Of a DNA stretch of 64,000 nt, positions 8,485 to 16,485 are shown piece by piece (within the stretch, counting starts at the first letter, position 1; the number at the start of each line of letters is the position of its first letter). Where the stretch lies: contig CAZEHS010000003.1 of the NCBI GenBank assembly GCA_964511875.1, forward strand, positions 20,436 through 84,435, written 5' to 3'. The notes beneath the pieces were generated by a model that saw nothing but the letters and a program-made list of their open reading frames with translations, made no database searches and was not told the DNA's origin. Position numbers and translations under genes: made by a program. Source of the DNA: CAZEHS01 sp964511875 (lineage in GTDB: Bacteria > Bacillota > Clostridia > Peptostreptococcales > Acidaminobacteraceae).

Positions 8485-10599
8485 TCAATATTTACCGTAT
8501 TCGCCTTCACTGAGTGAGATCATTGGGATCCCTGTACTGATCCGTGTATCGATGTGTCCGTTTTTCTTGTTTTTACGAGGTACAGGTGGAGTCAGAGTCA
8601 TAGGCTCCTGTTCCCGGTGAATGACTCGTGAGCTGCGTACCTCCTCACGATTCCGTCTCAGGCGGAAATTCCCAACCATTTCCTTGAGCATTTCAGCCTG
8701 TCCGTTCAACTCCTCGCTTGCTGCAGCACTTTGCTGAGCCGTGGCGGAGTTTGTCTGAACGACCTGTGATACCTGCTCGACACCTTTATTGATCTGGAAG
8801 ATGGCATTGGCCTGCTCATTGGAAGCCATTGCAATTTCCCCAACAAGATTCGCCGCTTTTGCTACACCATCCACGATTTGAGTGAGCGCGCCAGCGGTTT
8901 CGTTGGCAATCCTGGTACCGCCTTCAACCTTGGCAATGGAACCTTCAATCATCGCCGTGGTCTCTTTTGCTGCGTTTGCGCTGCGTGCAGCAAGGTTGCG
9001 CACCTCTTCCGCTACGACTGCGAATCCTTTTCCGTGCTGCCCTGCTCTGGCCGCTTCTACTGCTGCATTAAGGGCAAGGATATTTGTCTGGAATGCGATT
9101 TCATCGATAACCTTGATGATTTTCGAGATGCTGCTGGAGGATTCATTGATATCCTGCATCGATCTGAGCATCCCCTGCATCGACTGATTGCCCCTGTCTG
9201 CGTTAACACGGGCCTGATTGGCCAGTTCGTTGGCTTGGCCGGCATTTACGGCATTCTGCTTGGTCTGCGCTGCTATCTGCGTGATGCTCGCAGTGAGCTG
9301 TTCCACTGCACTCGCCTGTTCAGTCGAGCCCTGGGACAATGCCTGGCTGCCGTCGGAAACCTGTCGTGAGCCTGCAGCTACCTGTTCTGATGAGTTGCCG
9401 ATTTCACTGAGGACTTCGTTGAGTGAATCCAAAGTGTTATTCAGGGCGTCCTTGATGGCTGCGTGATCACCCTTATAATTTCCCATCACTTTAACCTGCA
9501 GATTGCCGGTGCTCATTTCCGTAAGAACGGATGCAGCTTCCTGCATCGGCTCCACTACAGCGTCCAGGATATGATTGATCCCATTTATCAGATCTCCCCA
9601 TCCACCGACAAAACCGTTTGAATTGGCACGGGTATCCAGATTTCCCGCAACTGCTGCGGTAATCAATCCTTCTGTTTCATTGATCATCGCACGAATGGTC
9701 TCTATGGTTTTTTTCAGTGCCGGTCCGATTTCATCCCGATCGTCCTTGGCATCGACATCAATGCTGAAGTCGCCCTGCGAAATTGCATAAAGCGTTGCTA
9801 TCACCTTATTCTGAAGATCATCTGCAAATTGATCCATCGTGGCGGCCATAACGCCTATTTCATCCCTGGTGTTCAGATTCATACGTACCTTCAAGTGACC
9901 TTTGCCCATTTCCTGAATCATTTCAACCCCTTTTTTCAGTGGGGCGCTGATTATGCGTGATAGGAATAGTCCCAGCACGATTGCCAGTATCATTGCCGCA
10001 GCTGCCATTATGCCCATCATCATCATAGTCTGATTGGCCTGAGCAGTGTTCGCATCAGCTTTATCCTTAGCTTCACCTTCCAGCGCTTTTACAATCGCGG
10101 TGATGTCATCGAGATAAGCCTGACTTGCGATTCCAAATGGACCACTGTCTGCAACCGTTGACCATGCCTGCTCATCCTGGTTGCTGTCAAGGTATTCGAA
10201 CAATTTTGTCCGTTCATCAATCAATACAGTCCTTGTACCTTTCCAGTCGTCTATCAGTTTTTTAAGCTGAGGGGAGAACTTTGTATTTTCCATTTTGCCC
10301 ATTGCGGCAGTGATATCTTCAGTACCGGCCAGCATGGCATCCTTGAGATTCTTGATTTCATTTGGATCATCCGCATTTATGGCCATCATTGTGAGAACAA
10401 TGTTTCGTTGGTATCCTGAGCTGATTTCTCCATAATATGTAATGGGTGCAGTTTTTTCCTCATACAGCTCAGTATCCGAAGCATTCATCTTCTGGATATT
10501 GAGTATTCCAAACCCGCCTACGACTCCGGCTATCAGAGCTACGGCAACAAATCCTATCAGCAGTTTCACACCAATCTTAAGATTATAGAAGCCCTTCAT
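8485..10599 (-). CDS. Methyl-accepting chemotaxis protein
   Basis: 704 residues. A first membrane segment near 10-32 is followed by a four-helix-bundle-like periplasmic sensor to about 190, a second membrane segment (AAAAMILAIVLGLFL) near 195-215, and a HAMP domain. A further HAMP-like helical region of about 150 residues follows (DRDEIGPALKKTIETIRAMI and a later EMSTGNLQVKV unit), then the signalling coiled coil with the conserved hairpin DEIAFQTNILALNAAVEAA. It would signal through CheA/CheW; CheV is encoded at 55958. Its N-terminal MKGFYNLKIG and the AGGAGGAGAATGT upstream fix the start. The ligand cannot be told from sequence. Confidence 0.93.
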   Translation of the reverse strand: MKGFYNLKIGVKLLIGFVAVALIAGVVGGFGILNIQKMNASDTELYEEKTAPITYYGEISSGYQRNIVLTMMAINADDPNEIKNLKDAMLAGTEDITAAMGKMENTKFSPQLKKLIDDWKGTRTVLIDERTKLFEYLDSNQDEQAWSTVADSGPFGIASQAYLDDITAIVKALEGEAKDKADANTAQANQTMMMMGIMAAAAMILAIVLGLFLSRIISAPLKKGVEMIQEMGKGHLKVRMNLNTRDEIGVMAATMDQFADDLQNKVIATLYAISQGDFSIDVDAKDDRDEIGPALKKTIETIRAMINETEGLITAAVAGNLDTRANSNGFVGGWGDLINGINHILDAVVEPMQEAASVLTEMSTGNLQVKVMGNYKGDHAAIKDALNNTLDSLNEVLSEIGNSSEQVAAGSRQVSDGSQALSQGSTEQASAVEQLTASITQIAAQTKQNAVNAGQANELANQARVNADRGNQSMQGMLRSMQDINESSSSISKIIKVIDEIAFQTNILALNAAVEAARAGQHGKGFAVVAEEVRNLAARSANAAKETTAMIEGSIAKVEGGTRIANETAGALTQIVDGVAKAANLVGEIAMASNEQANAIFQINKGVEQVSQVVQTNSATAQQSAAASEELNGQAEMLKEMVGNFRLRRNREEVRSSRVIHREQEPMTLTPPVPRKNKKNGHIDTRISTGIPMISLSEGEYGKY

Positions 10600-10701
10600 A
10601 CATTCTCCTCCTGCAGCCTGTAATGTTATTTATTGTCACCGCTTACTTACCCGTACATAAACCAGATAAACATCATTATGGAAATATCTCCCCATTGAGC
10701 T

Positions 10702-10726
10702 AAAAAAAAAACCCTCAAAATGAGGG
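10702..10726 (-). terminator. Rho-independent terminator after the GGDEF-EAL gene
   Basis: On the minus strand CCCTC-ATTTT-GAGGG is followed by ten T. It lies about 107 bases past the stop of the GGDEF-EAL gene and isolates it from the chemoreceptor gene. Confidence 0.8.
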
Positions 10727-10755
10727 CGGCAGACTTAAGAAGAAGCATCCGATGG

Positions 10756-10807
10756 ATTACAGCCATCCGATGACACAACTTAAGGTCTATTTGCGAAAAT
10801 ATAGAAC
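10756..10807 (-). repeat. Dispersed bipartite repeat, copy 1
   Basis: On the minus strand an 18-base block TTCTATATTTTCGCAAAT, an 11-base variable spacer and a 17-base block TGTGTCATCGGATGGCT are found again, in the same order and with the same spacing, on the plus strand at 52152-52200. It lies in the 3' untranslated stretch between the GGDEF-EAL gene and its terminator. Function unknown. Confidence 0.7.
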
Positions 10808-10832
10808 AAGTGAGCACTCTACCTGAGGGAGG

Positions 10833-12755
10833 TTAGGCTTGTGGTGATCTTAGCAATTCAACAGCCTGCATTTCAGAAACCGGACGTCCCAGCAGGAATC
10901 CCTGGATGCAATCACATCCATAGCTGTTCAGCAGCTGCAGCTGGCTTTCAACCTCTACACCTTCTGTTATGACCTTCATATCCAGATCATGGGATATATC
11001 GATGATTGACTTGACCATTCTTTGCAGCCGAACGTCGCTTAAGATATCGTCGATGAAGCATTTATCTATTTTCAATGTCTTGACCGGGATTTTGCGAAGG
11101 TAGTTCAGCGAGGAATAACCTGTCCCGAAATCATCCAGCGAAAAGTTGATTCCCCACTCCTTCAGAACAATGATTTTCTGATAGCTGGTATCAAAGGACT
11201 CCATTAAGGCGGTTTCCGTGATTTCAAATACAATTCGGCCTGGAGAGACTTTCTCTTCCTGAATGATTTCCTTTACCTGAGTCACAAAGTTTTTCTGCAG
11301 AAGCTGGACAGGAGAGAGATTCACAGACACATAAATGTCATCGTTACCAAGAAGGCCAATGCGTGCGGCAAAGCCGCATGCCTCCCGAAGCACCCAATTT
11401 CCCAACTCAACAATCCGACCGTTCTGTTCGGCTAATTTAATGAATTCAAAGGGCAGTACGAATCCGAATTCCGGATTATTCCAACGCGCCAGTGCTTCAA
11501 AACCTGCCAATTCCCTCGTCGCCGCCGTATAGATCGGTTGAAAGTGGAGTGAGAATTCCTTATTCCCGAAGGCTGCCTTAAGACCCGCATCCAATCGGAC
11601 ATGACGCATGTTTTCCTTGGCCATTTTATCATCAAAGAAAACATAGCCGTTCTTTCTTCGCTTCTTGGCCTGCTGAAGAGCGACATCCCCATAACGGAGA
11701 AGCATATCCGCTGTATTGGCGTCCTTTGGAAAAAGAACCGCTCCCAGACTTGCCGTCACAATGATTTCACCATTATTCAGATGGACCGGCTGACGAATCA
11801 GTTCCAGTATCTGTTGAATTTCTGCTTCGATTTCATGCCGTTGTTGGATGCTGCTGTGGAATATCATGAATTCATCGCCCGAAAGCCTTGCCACGTGCCT
11901 GTTTTCACTATCCAGAGAAGCCAGTCGGGAGGCGATTTCTTTGAGGACTTCATCTCCATTCAGATGACCCATTGCGTCATTGATCACTTTGAAATCGTCA
12001 AGCCCCAGAATCAGCAATGCTCCGATATCATGGACAGCCACCGTATCCTTCACGCATTTTTCCAGTTTTTCAATGAACCAGTCCCGGTTCGGAAGGCCGG
12101 TAAGCTGATCATAATATGCAGATTCATAAAGCTTCTGCTCCTGGATCTTACGCTGGTGGATATCTCCGTGGGAGCCTGCCATAAAGAGATTCCTGCCGTT
12201 CTCGTCCCGTAGTATGATGCCCTTTGACCGAATCCACCGGTATTCACCCGAAGCATGAAGAATCCGATATTCCATGTCATAGGACTCGATCTGTCCGCGG
12301 TTCAGGGCCCGCCATTTCTCGTAGACCCTTGGGAGATCATCAGGATGAATCAGTGAATCCCTTTCCTTATCCATGAATTCTTTTTTTCCCGGACCGTATC
12401 CGTAGATTTCAGTTACCCGGTCCGAAAGCAAGGTTTTCTTCGCGGCAAAATCATACTCCCAAAGGCCTTCATTACCGGCCTGATAGATCAGCTGGTACCG
12501 GTCATTCATCCGTAGCGTTTCTTCCTGACTTTTCTGGAGTTGATCGTATTGTTCCTTCAATGTTTCTTCAGCCGCACTCATTTCTTCATACAGAGCTGTT
12601 ATTTCATCATTCTGTAAAGTGAGGCTTTCTTTGGCAAGGATCAGTTCCTTTTCCCGACGTTTGAACAAAACTAGGATAATGATTCCAATCACTATAACTG
12701 CCAGAAAACCGATGGATTCTATTTTCAGGATCATAGGGCACCGCCTGTTCTTCAT
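10833..12755 (-). CDS. PAS-GGDEF-EAL c-di-GMP phosphodiesterase (cyclase half probably degenerate)
   Basis: 640 residues: an N-terminal membrane anchor near 10-28, a coiled coil, a PAS fold at about 85-210, GGDEF at about 215-375 and EAL at about 390-635. The GGDEF signature reads RLSGDEF, with Ser for the first Gly, and no RxxD inhibitory site precedes it. The EAL half keeps its key motifs: FEALARW, the Glu in ITETAL, DDFGTGYSSL, the Lys in KIDKCFI, ITEGVE and QGFLLGRP. It therefore probably hydrolyses c-di-GMP, with the GGDEF half binding GTP or acting as a regulator. Its leader carries two c-di-GMP-I aptamers, so its product controls its own expression. ATG 12755 lacks a clear ribosome site; ATG 12734 with AGGCGG upstream is an alternative. 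Confidence 0.9.
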   Translation of the reverse strand: MKNRRCPMILKIESIGFLAVIVIGIIILVLFKRREKELILAKESLTLQNDEITALYEEMSAAEETLKEQYDQLQKSQEETLRMNDRYQLIYQAGNEGLWEYDFAAKKTLLSDRVTEIYGYGPGKKEFMDKERDSLIHPDDLPRVYEKWRALNRGQIESYDMEYRILHASGEYRWIRSKGIILRDENGRNLFMAGSHGDIHQRKIQEQKLYESAYYDQLTGLPNRDWFIEKLEKCVKDTVAVHDIGALLILGLDDFKVINDAMGHLNGDEVLKEIASRLASLDSENRHVARLSGDEFMIFHSSIQQRHEIEAEIQQILELIRQPVHLNNGEIIVTASLGAVLFPKDANTADMLLRYGDVALQQAKKRRKNGYVFFDDKMAKENMRHVRLDAGLKAAFGNKEFSLHFQPIYTAATRELAGFEALARWNNPEFGFVLPFEFIKLAEQNGRIVELGNWVLREACGFAARIGLLGNDDIYVSVNLSPVQLLQKNFVTQVKEIIQEEKVSPGRIVFEITETALMESFDTSYQKIIVLKEWGINFSLDDFGTGYSSLNYLRKIPVKTLKIDKCFIDDILSDVRLQRMVKSIIDISHDLDMKVITEGVEVESQLQLLNSYGCDCIQGFLLGRPVSEMQAVELLRSPQA

Positions 12756-12872
12756 GCTTTTCGTCAGTATTATTGACGTATTGTAACTACTATACCCCTT
12801 ATCGGATGTCCGGCCACTAATTTATCGAAAATTCAAAAAATAACCTTTGGATCTTTTCCTTAAGGTATACAC

Positions 12873-13010
12873 AAAAAAACCCTTCTCGGCAACTGGCTGT
12901 CATGCAGATAAAGAACCTGTGAAAATGGTTTGCAAAGGTTCTTCATTTGTTTAGACCCTGGTAGTTTTGCGTCGCTGATTTTCATCAGCTTAGCTTTGAG
13001 CCGAAAGGTT
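12873..13010 (-). ncRNA. c-di-GMP-I (GEMM) riboswitch, second (3') aptamer, fused to a terminator
   Basis: On the minus strand: a P1 strand AACCTTTCGGC (13010-13000), UCAAAGCUAA, a P2 hairpin GCTGAT-GAAA-ATCAGC with GNRA tetraloop, then GACGCAAAACTACC and the conserved GGUCUAA. A P3 arm (GAAGAACC with GGTTCTTT) follows, then ACAGCCAGUUGCC and the closing P1 strand GCCGAGAAGGGTT (12890-12878). Seven T follow at once. These match the GEMM-I consensus in order and spacing. Because the P1 helix runs straight into the T tract, ligand-stabilised P1 could act as the terminator stem. It lies about 120 bases before the GGDEF-EAL gene. Confidence 0.85.
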
Positions 13011-13015
13011 ATTTT

Positions 13016-13122
13016 GGTAGCCTTGCTGCCCTGCACCGAGTCGCATCCGTCTTTTCGCACGGATCCCAGTGTTTAGGCCTTGGCTTTGCGCCACCAGCTT
13101 TCGCTGATTTGGCTTTGATTGA
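13016..13122 (-). ncRNA. c-di-GMP-I (GEMM) riboswitch, first (5') aptamer
   Basis: On the minus strand: UCAAAGCCAA, a P2 hairpin ATCAGC-GAAA-GCTGGT with GNRA tetraloop, GGCGCAAAGCC, then AAGGCCUAAA. A long P3 arm (CACTGGGATCCGT pairing with ACGGATGCGACTCGGTG) follows, then GGGCAGCAAGGCUACC. All are hallmarks of the c-di-GMP-I class. Only about six bases separate it from the second aptamer. Its own P1 looks weak (GGTA with TACC). The pair reads toward the GGDEF-EAL gene at 10833-12755. Confidence 0.85.
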
Positions 13123-13234
13123 TTTATACCCAGAATGACTCTGATTAAACAGTTACCACACTTATCAATAAATTTTTGTCGCCTTAAAAACGAAAAAAGA
13201 AGTACAATGAAATCAGTATATTAAGGAGGATTCC

Positions 13235-14491
13235 ATGGCACATCATACCGCCCGGGAAGGATACAAGAATCTAACCGAACGTATCAACCGTTTCCCTCAG
13301 GGAGCGCCACCTTCGGAAACTCTCTATAAGATTCTGGAACTGCTTTTCACAGAGCAGGAGGCAAAGCTTGTGTCTCAACTGCCTATTAAACCATTTAAAT
13401 CTGAGGATGCCGCCCATGCATGGCATATGCCGGTCCAGGAAGCCAGAAAAATCCTGGACACGCTGGCTTCCCGTGCCATCCTCCTTGATACCGAAGGTGA
13501 AACCGGATCTACTTATGTGCTCCCGCCGCCAATGGCAGGGTTTTTCGAATTTTCCCTGATGCGTACCCGTGGCGATATTGACCAGAAGCTTCTAAGCGAG
13601 CTGTTCCACCAATATCTCAATGTTGAAGAAAGCTTCATGCGGGATCTGTTCGATAGTACAGAAACCAAGCTGGGTAGAGTATTTGTCCAGGAACCGGTTC
13701 TCACCTCCGATCAGGCTATCACCATCCTTGATTTTGAAAAATCCAGCCACATTATCCAAACTGCCCAGCATATCGGGATAAGCATGTGCTACTGCCGTCA
13801 TAAAATGCAGCATCTTGGTAAAGCCTGTGATGCCCCGATGGATATCTGCATGAGCTTCGGCAATCTTGCGGAATCCCTTTCCCGGCACGGTTATTCACGC
13901 CTTGTCGGTGCCTCTGAAGGGATGGAGCTTCTGCATCAGGCTTATGAGCATAACCTTGTCCAGTGCGGTGAGAATGCCAGGGAAGGTGTCACATTCATTT
14001 GCAACTGCTGCGGCTGCTGCTGTGAAGCGATGATCGCATCAAAGGAGTTCGGAATCCTCCAGCCGGTTAACACTACCAACTATCTGCCGCAGGTTCTGGA
14101 TAACTGCATCGGCTGCGGGAAATGCGCACGGCTTTGTCCGGTTGAGGCCATCACTCTGGAACAGGAGCCGGGTCAGCTAAAAAAAGCCGTGATCGATGAG
14201 GACATCTGTCTGGGGTGCGGCGTATGCATCCGCAACTGTGCATCAAAATCCATGCTGATGAAACGACGGGAAAAAACCGTCATAACTCCTGTGAATTCCG
14301 TTCATCGGATCGTCCTAATGGCCATTGAGAAAGGCACCCTGCAGCACCTTATATTTGACAAGGGCCTCCCAAGCCATAGAGCCATGGCTGCTATTCTTGG
14401 CGCGATCCTTAAACTTCCTCCCGCCAAGCAGCTCCTGGCGAGCAGGCAGATGAAGTCTGTTTATCTTGAAAAACTGCTGAAACATACATGA
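13235..14491 (+). CDS. Cysteine-rich 4Fe-4S protein with N-terminal winged-helix-like region
   Basis: 418 residues, cytoplasmic. Residues 1-95 are helical and end in a short strand pair, like a winged-helix domain. A middle region has MCYCRHKMQH near 188 and a dense cluster CNCCGCCC near 255. A ferredoxin-type double cluster follows: CIGCGKCARLCP near 290 and CLGCGVCIRNC near 327. It should carry two classical 4Fe-4S clusters plus another metal or Fe-S site in the unusual cluster. It resembles uncharacterised 4Fe-4S proteins of anaerobes; the reaction is unknown. The ribosome site AAGGAGG sits six bases before the ATG. It is transcribed away from the c-di-GMP riboswitch and ends at its own terminator. 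Confidence 0.8.
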   Translation: MAHHTAREGYKNLTERINRFPQGAPPSETLYKILELLFTEQEAKLVSQLPIKPFKSEDAAHAWHMPVQEARKILDTLASRAILLDTEGETGSTYVLPPPMAGFFEFSLMRTRGDIDQKLLSELFHQYLNVEESFMRDLFDSTETKLGRVFVQEPVLTSDQAITILDFEKSSHIIQTAQHIGISMCYCRHKMQHLGKACDAPMDICMSFGNLAESLSRHGYSRLVGASEGMELLHQAYEHNLVQCGENAREGVTFICNCCGCCCEAMIASKEFGILQPVNTTNYLPQVLDNCIGCGKCARLCPVEAITLEQEPGQLKKAVIDEDICLGCGVCIRNCASKSMLMKRREKTVITPVNSVHRIVLMAIEKGTLQHLIFDKGLPSHRAMAAILGAILKLPPAKQLLASRQMKSVYLEKLLKHT

Positions 14492-14492
14492 A

Positions 14493-14518
14493 GGCCGGGG
14501 CTTCGATCCCGGCCTTTT
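14493..14518 (+). terminator. Rho-independent terminator after the 4Fe-4S protein gene
   Basis: Stem GGCCGGG / CCCGGCC with an 8-base loop, followed by TTTTATTGTTTT, two bases after the stop codon. Confidence 0.9.
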
Positions 14519-14538
14519 ATTGTTTTGCAGTTATTATT

Positions 14539-14553
14539 TGATAGTTATTATCA
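14539..14553 (+). promoter_or_regulatory. Fur-like box upstream of lplA-pdh operon
   Basis: TGATAGTTATTATCA differs at one position from the 7-1-7 Fur consensus TGATAATNATTATCA. It lies about 66 bases before lplA. A weak promoter (TTGCAG, 17 bases, TTATCA) would overlap it. Iron control of a lipoate/2-oxoacid dehydrogenase operon is an inference only. Confidence 0.45.
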
Positions 14554-14619
14554 CTCAAATTTCAAAACTTCGTTATTTCTCGTTTTTTTAGGGTATCTAA
14601 TCATTAGCGAGGTGGGACC

Positions 14620-15381
14620 ATGCAGAATCAAACACTGTTTTCTCCTTATACAGGCATTCATATGAACCTGGCTTTGGAACAGCTGCTTGCCAAAACCATC
14701 CTTCCAGGACAAAGGTACCTGCTGTTGTGGATGGATGAGCCCTCTGTCGTTTTCGGGAGATTCCAGAATCCATGGGCGGAGTGCCGGATCGATCTGTTGG
14801 AATCCACAGGAGTCGTTCCTGCCAGAAGATTATCCGGCGGGGGTACCGTTTATCATGATCTTGGCAACCTGAATTATTCAGTGGTCACTCAAAAGGGGCA
14901 GATGGATATTCAAGGCAACCTGAAAACCATAGCCGGAGCGTTGAACGGTAAAGGTTTGGATGTCCACATCGGATATCGCCGGGACCTCTTCATGGGAGCT
15001 TACAAAATATCAGGCAGTGCATTTCAGGTGCGCCGGGAATTTGAAGTACATCACGGAACCCTGCTGGTTCATACGGATCTTGACAGGATTCAATCACTTC
15101 TAAGCAGACAGCCAGACATGCCTGATGCTCGATTTGTCCCATCAGTCCCTTCACCGGTAATCAATATCGGCGATCTGTCAGGGCTGCATGATCCTTTGTC
15201 ATGGGCAAAGCTGATTCAGGATGAATTTGGATCAGCCTGGGGAGGGTTTTCCGACAGTCCTCTGCCCCTGCCGGATGGGACCCTGCTTGCTGAGGAATGT
15301 CGGATATTAGCAGACAGGAACTGGATATTCGGCCGGACAAGTGATTTCAATGCATCAGCCAATATAAATCATGATAGTTGA
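14620..15381 (+). CDS. lplA: Lipoate-protein ligase A
   Basis: 253 residues with the biotin/lipoate ligase fold: the lipoyl-AMP loop RRLSGGGTVYHDLGN near 70-84, the catalytic-lysine motif GAYKISGSAFQ near 126-136, and the strand HHGTLLVHTDLD near 146. It would activate free lipoate with ATP and attach it to the lysine of the E2 protein encoded three genes downstream. It is shorter than E. coli LplA (about 337) and lacks the separate C-terminal accessory domain, as in many Firmicute ligases. GAGGTGGGACC precedes the ATG. It leads an operon with E1 alpha, E1 beta, E2 and E3, starting 16 bases before the E1 alpha ATG. Confidence 0.92.
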   Translation: MQNQTLFSPYTGIHMNLALEQLLAKTILPGQRYLLLWMDEPSVVFGRFQNPWAECRIDLLESTGVVPARRLSGGGTVYHDLGNLNYSVVTQKGQMDIQGNLKTIAGALNGKGLDVHIGYRRDLFMGAYKISGSAFQVRREFEVHHGTLLVHTDLDRIQSLLSRQPDMPDARFVPSVPSPVINIGDLSGLHDPLSWAKLIQDEFGSAWGGFSDSPLPLPDGTLLAEECRILADRNWIFGRTSDFNASANINHDS

Positions 15382-15397
15382 TCAAAGGAGGCATAAC

Positions 15398-16483
15398 ATG
15401 CTATTTGAACAGTTCGACTCAACGAAGAATGAAATGCTGCAAATCATGGATCAGGAGGGCGTTGTCCTGCATCCTGATCTAATGCCGGATCTCGATAACG
15501 CGACATTGATGGAGATTTACCGTACCATGGTATTTTCGAGGTCCATCGATAACAAGGTTCTGCAATACCAGCGGCAGGGCCGGATGCTGACCTATGCTCC
15601 GAATCTTGGGCAGGAAGCCGCTCAGGTTGGATCAATCGCGGCGACACTACCAACTGACTGGATGGCATCTTCATTCAGGGAACTGGGCTGCTGGCTATAC
15701 AGGGGAGCTCCCCTGGAAAAGCTGCTGCTTTATTGGTACGGGAATGAGGATGGGATGCGGATGCCGGATGATATTCGAATCCTTCCGATAAGCGTACCCA
15801 TTGCCTCCCAGCTTCAGCACGCCGTAGGACTTGCCTATGCGGCAAGGTACAGGGGACTCAGCGATATCGCCATCGGATTCGTCGGTGACGGCGGAACCTC
15901 TCAGGGTGATTTCCATGAGGCTCTCAACAATGCCGCTGTTCTGGGCGCCCCTGTCGTGTTCCTTATCCAGAACAACCAGTATGCCATATCAGTTCCACGA
16001 CTCTCCCAGACAAAAGCACTGAACCTGGCCATCAAATCCATAGCTTATGGAATACCGGGAATCCTGGTGGACGGCAATGATGTCTTCGCTGTATATGCTG
16101 CCGTCAACGAGGCGGTCTACCGCGCCCGCAGCGGTGGCGGCCCAAGCCTGATAGAGCTTTACACCTACCGCATGGGAGCCCATACTACTTCAGATGACCC
16201 TTCCATTTACAGGAGTCAGGAAGAGGTGGACGCATGGAAGCTTAAGGATCCCATAGACCGATTCCGAAAATGGCTGATTACCCGAGGCCTGTGGTCTGAT
16301 GAGCAGAACCGGGAGCTGCAGCTGAAATATGATGACTACATCAAGAATACGTTCGAACAGAAGATTGAGAAAGCAGAGCCCGTGGAGCTGCTTGAAGTTT
16401 TCAGCCATACCTATGAAACCATGCCGGATCACCTCAAGCGTCAGTATGAGGAACGCCGCGATTATTTGAAACAGGAGGTGTAA
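15398..16483 (+). CDS. pdhA: Pyruvate dehydrogenase-type E1 component, alpha subunit
   Basis: 361 residues. The thiamine diphosphate motif is clear: GDGGTSQGDFHEALNNAAVL, ending in NN near 195. The phosphorylation-loop region YRMGAHTTSDDPSIY lies near 255. C-terminal TYETMPDHLKRQYE resembles the PdhA of Gram-positives more than branched-chain E1 alpha. With the beta subunit it decarboxylates a 2-oxo acid, most likely pyruvate, and transfers the acyl group to lipoyl-E2. The ATG at 15398 has GGAGG six bases upstream; an earlier ATG at 15371 overlaps lplA and has no site. The substrate (pyruvate, acetoin or branched-chain acid) is an inference. Confidence 0.88.
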   Translation: MLFEQFDSTKNEMLQIMDQEGVVLHPDLMPDLDNATLMEIYRTMVFSRSIDNKVLQYQRQGRMLTYAPNLGQEAAQVGSIAATLPTDWMASSFRELGCWLYRGAPLEKLLLYWYGNEDGMRMPDDIRILPISVPIASQLQHAVGLAYAARYRGLSDIAIGFVGDGGTSQGDFHEALNNAAVLGAPVVFLIQNNQYAISVPRLSQTKALNLAIKSIAYGIPGILVDGNDVFAVYAAVNEAVYRARSGGGPSLIELYTYRMGAHTTSDDPSIYRSQEEVDAWKLKDPIDRFRKWLITRGLWSDEQNRELQLKYDDYIKNTFEQKIEKAEPVELLEVFSHTYETMPDHLKRQYEERRDYLKQEV

Positions 16484-16485
16484 TC

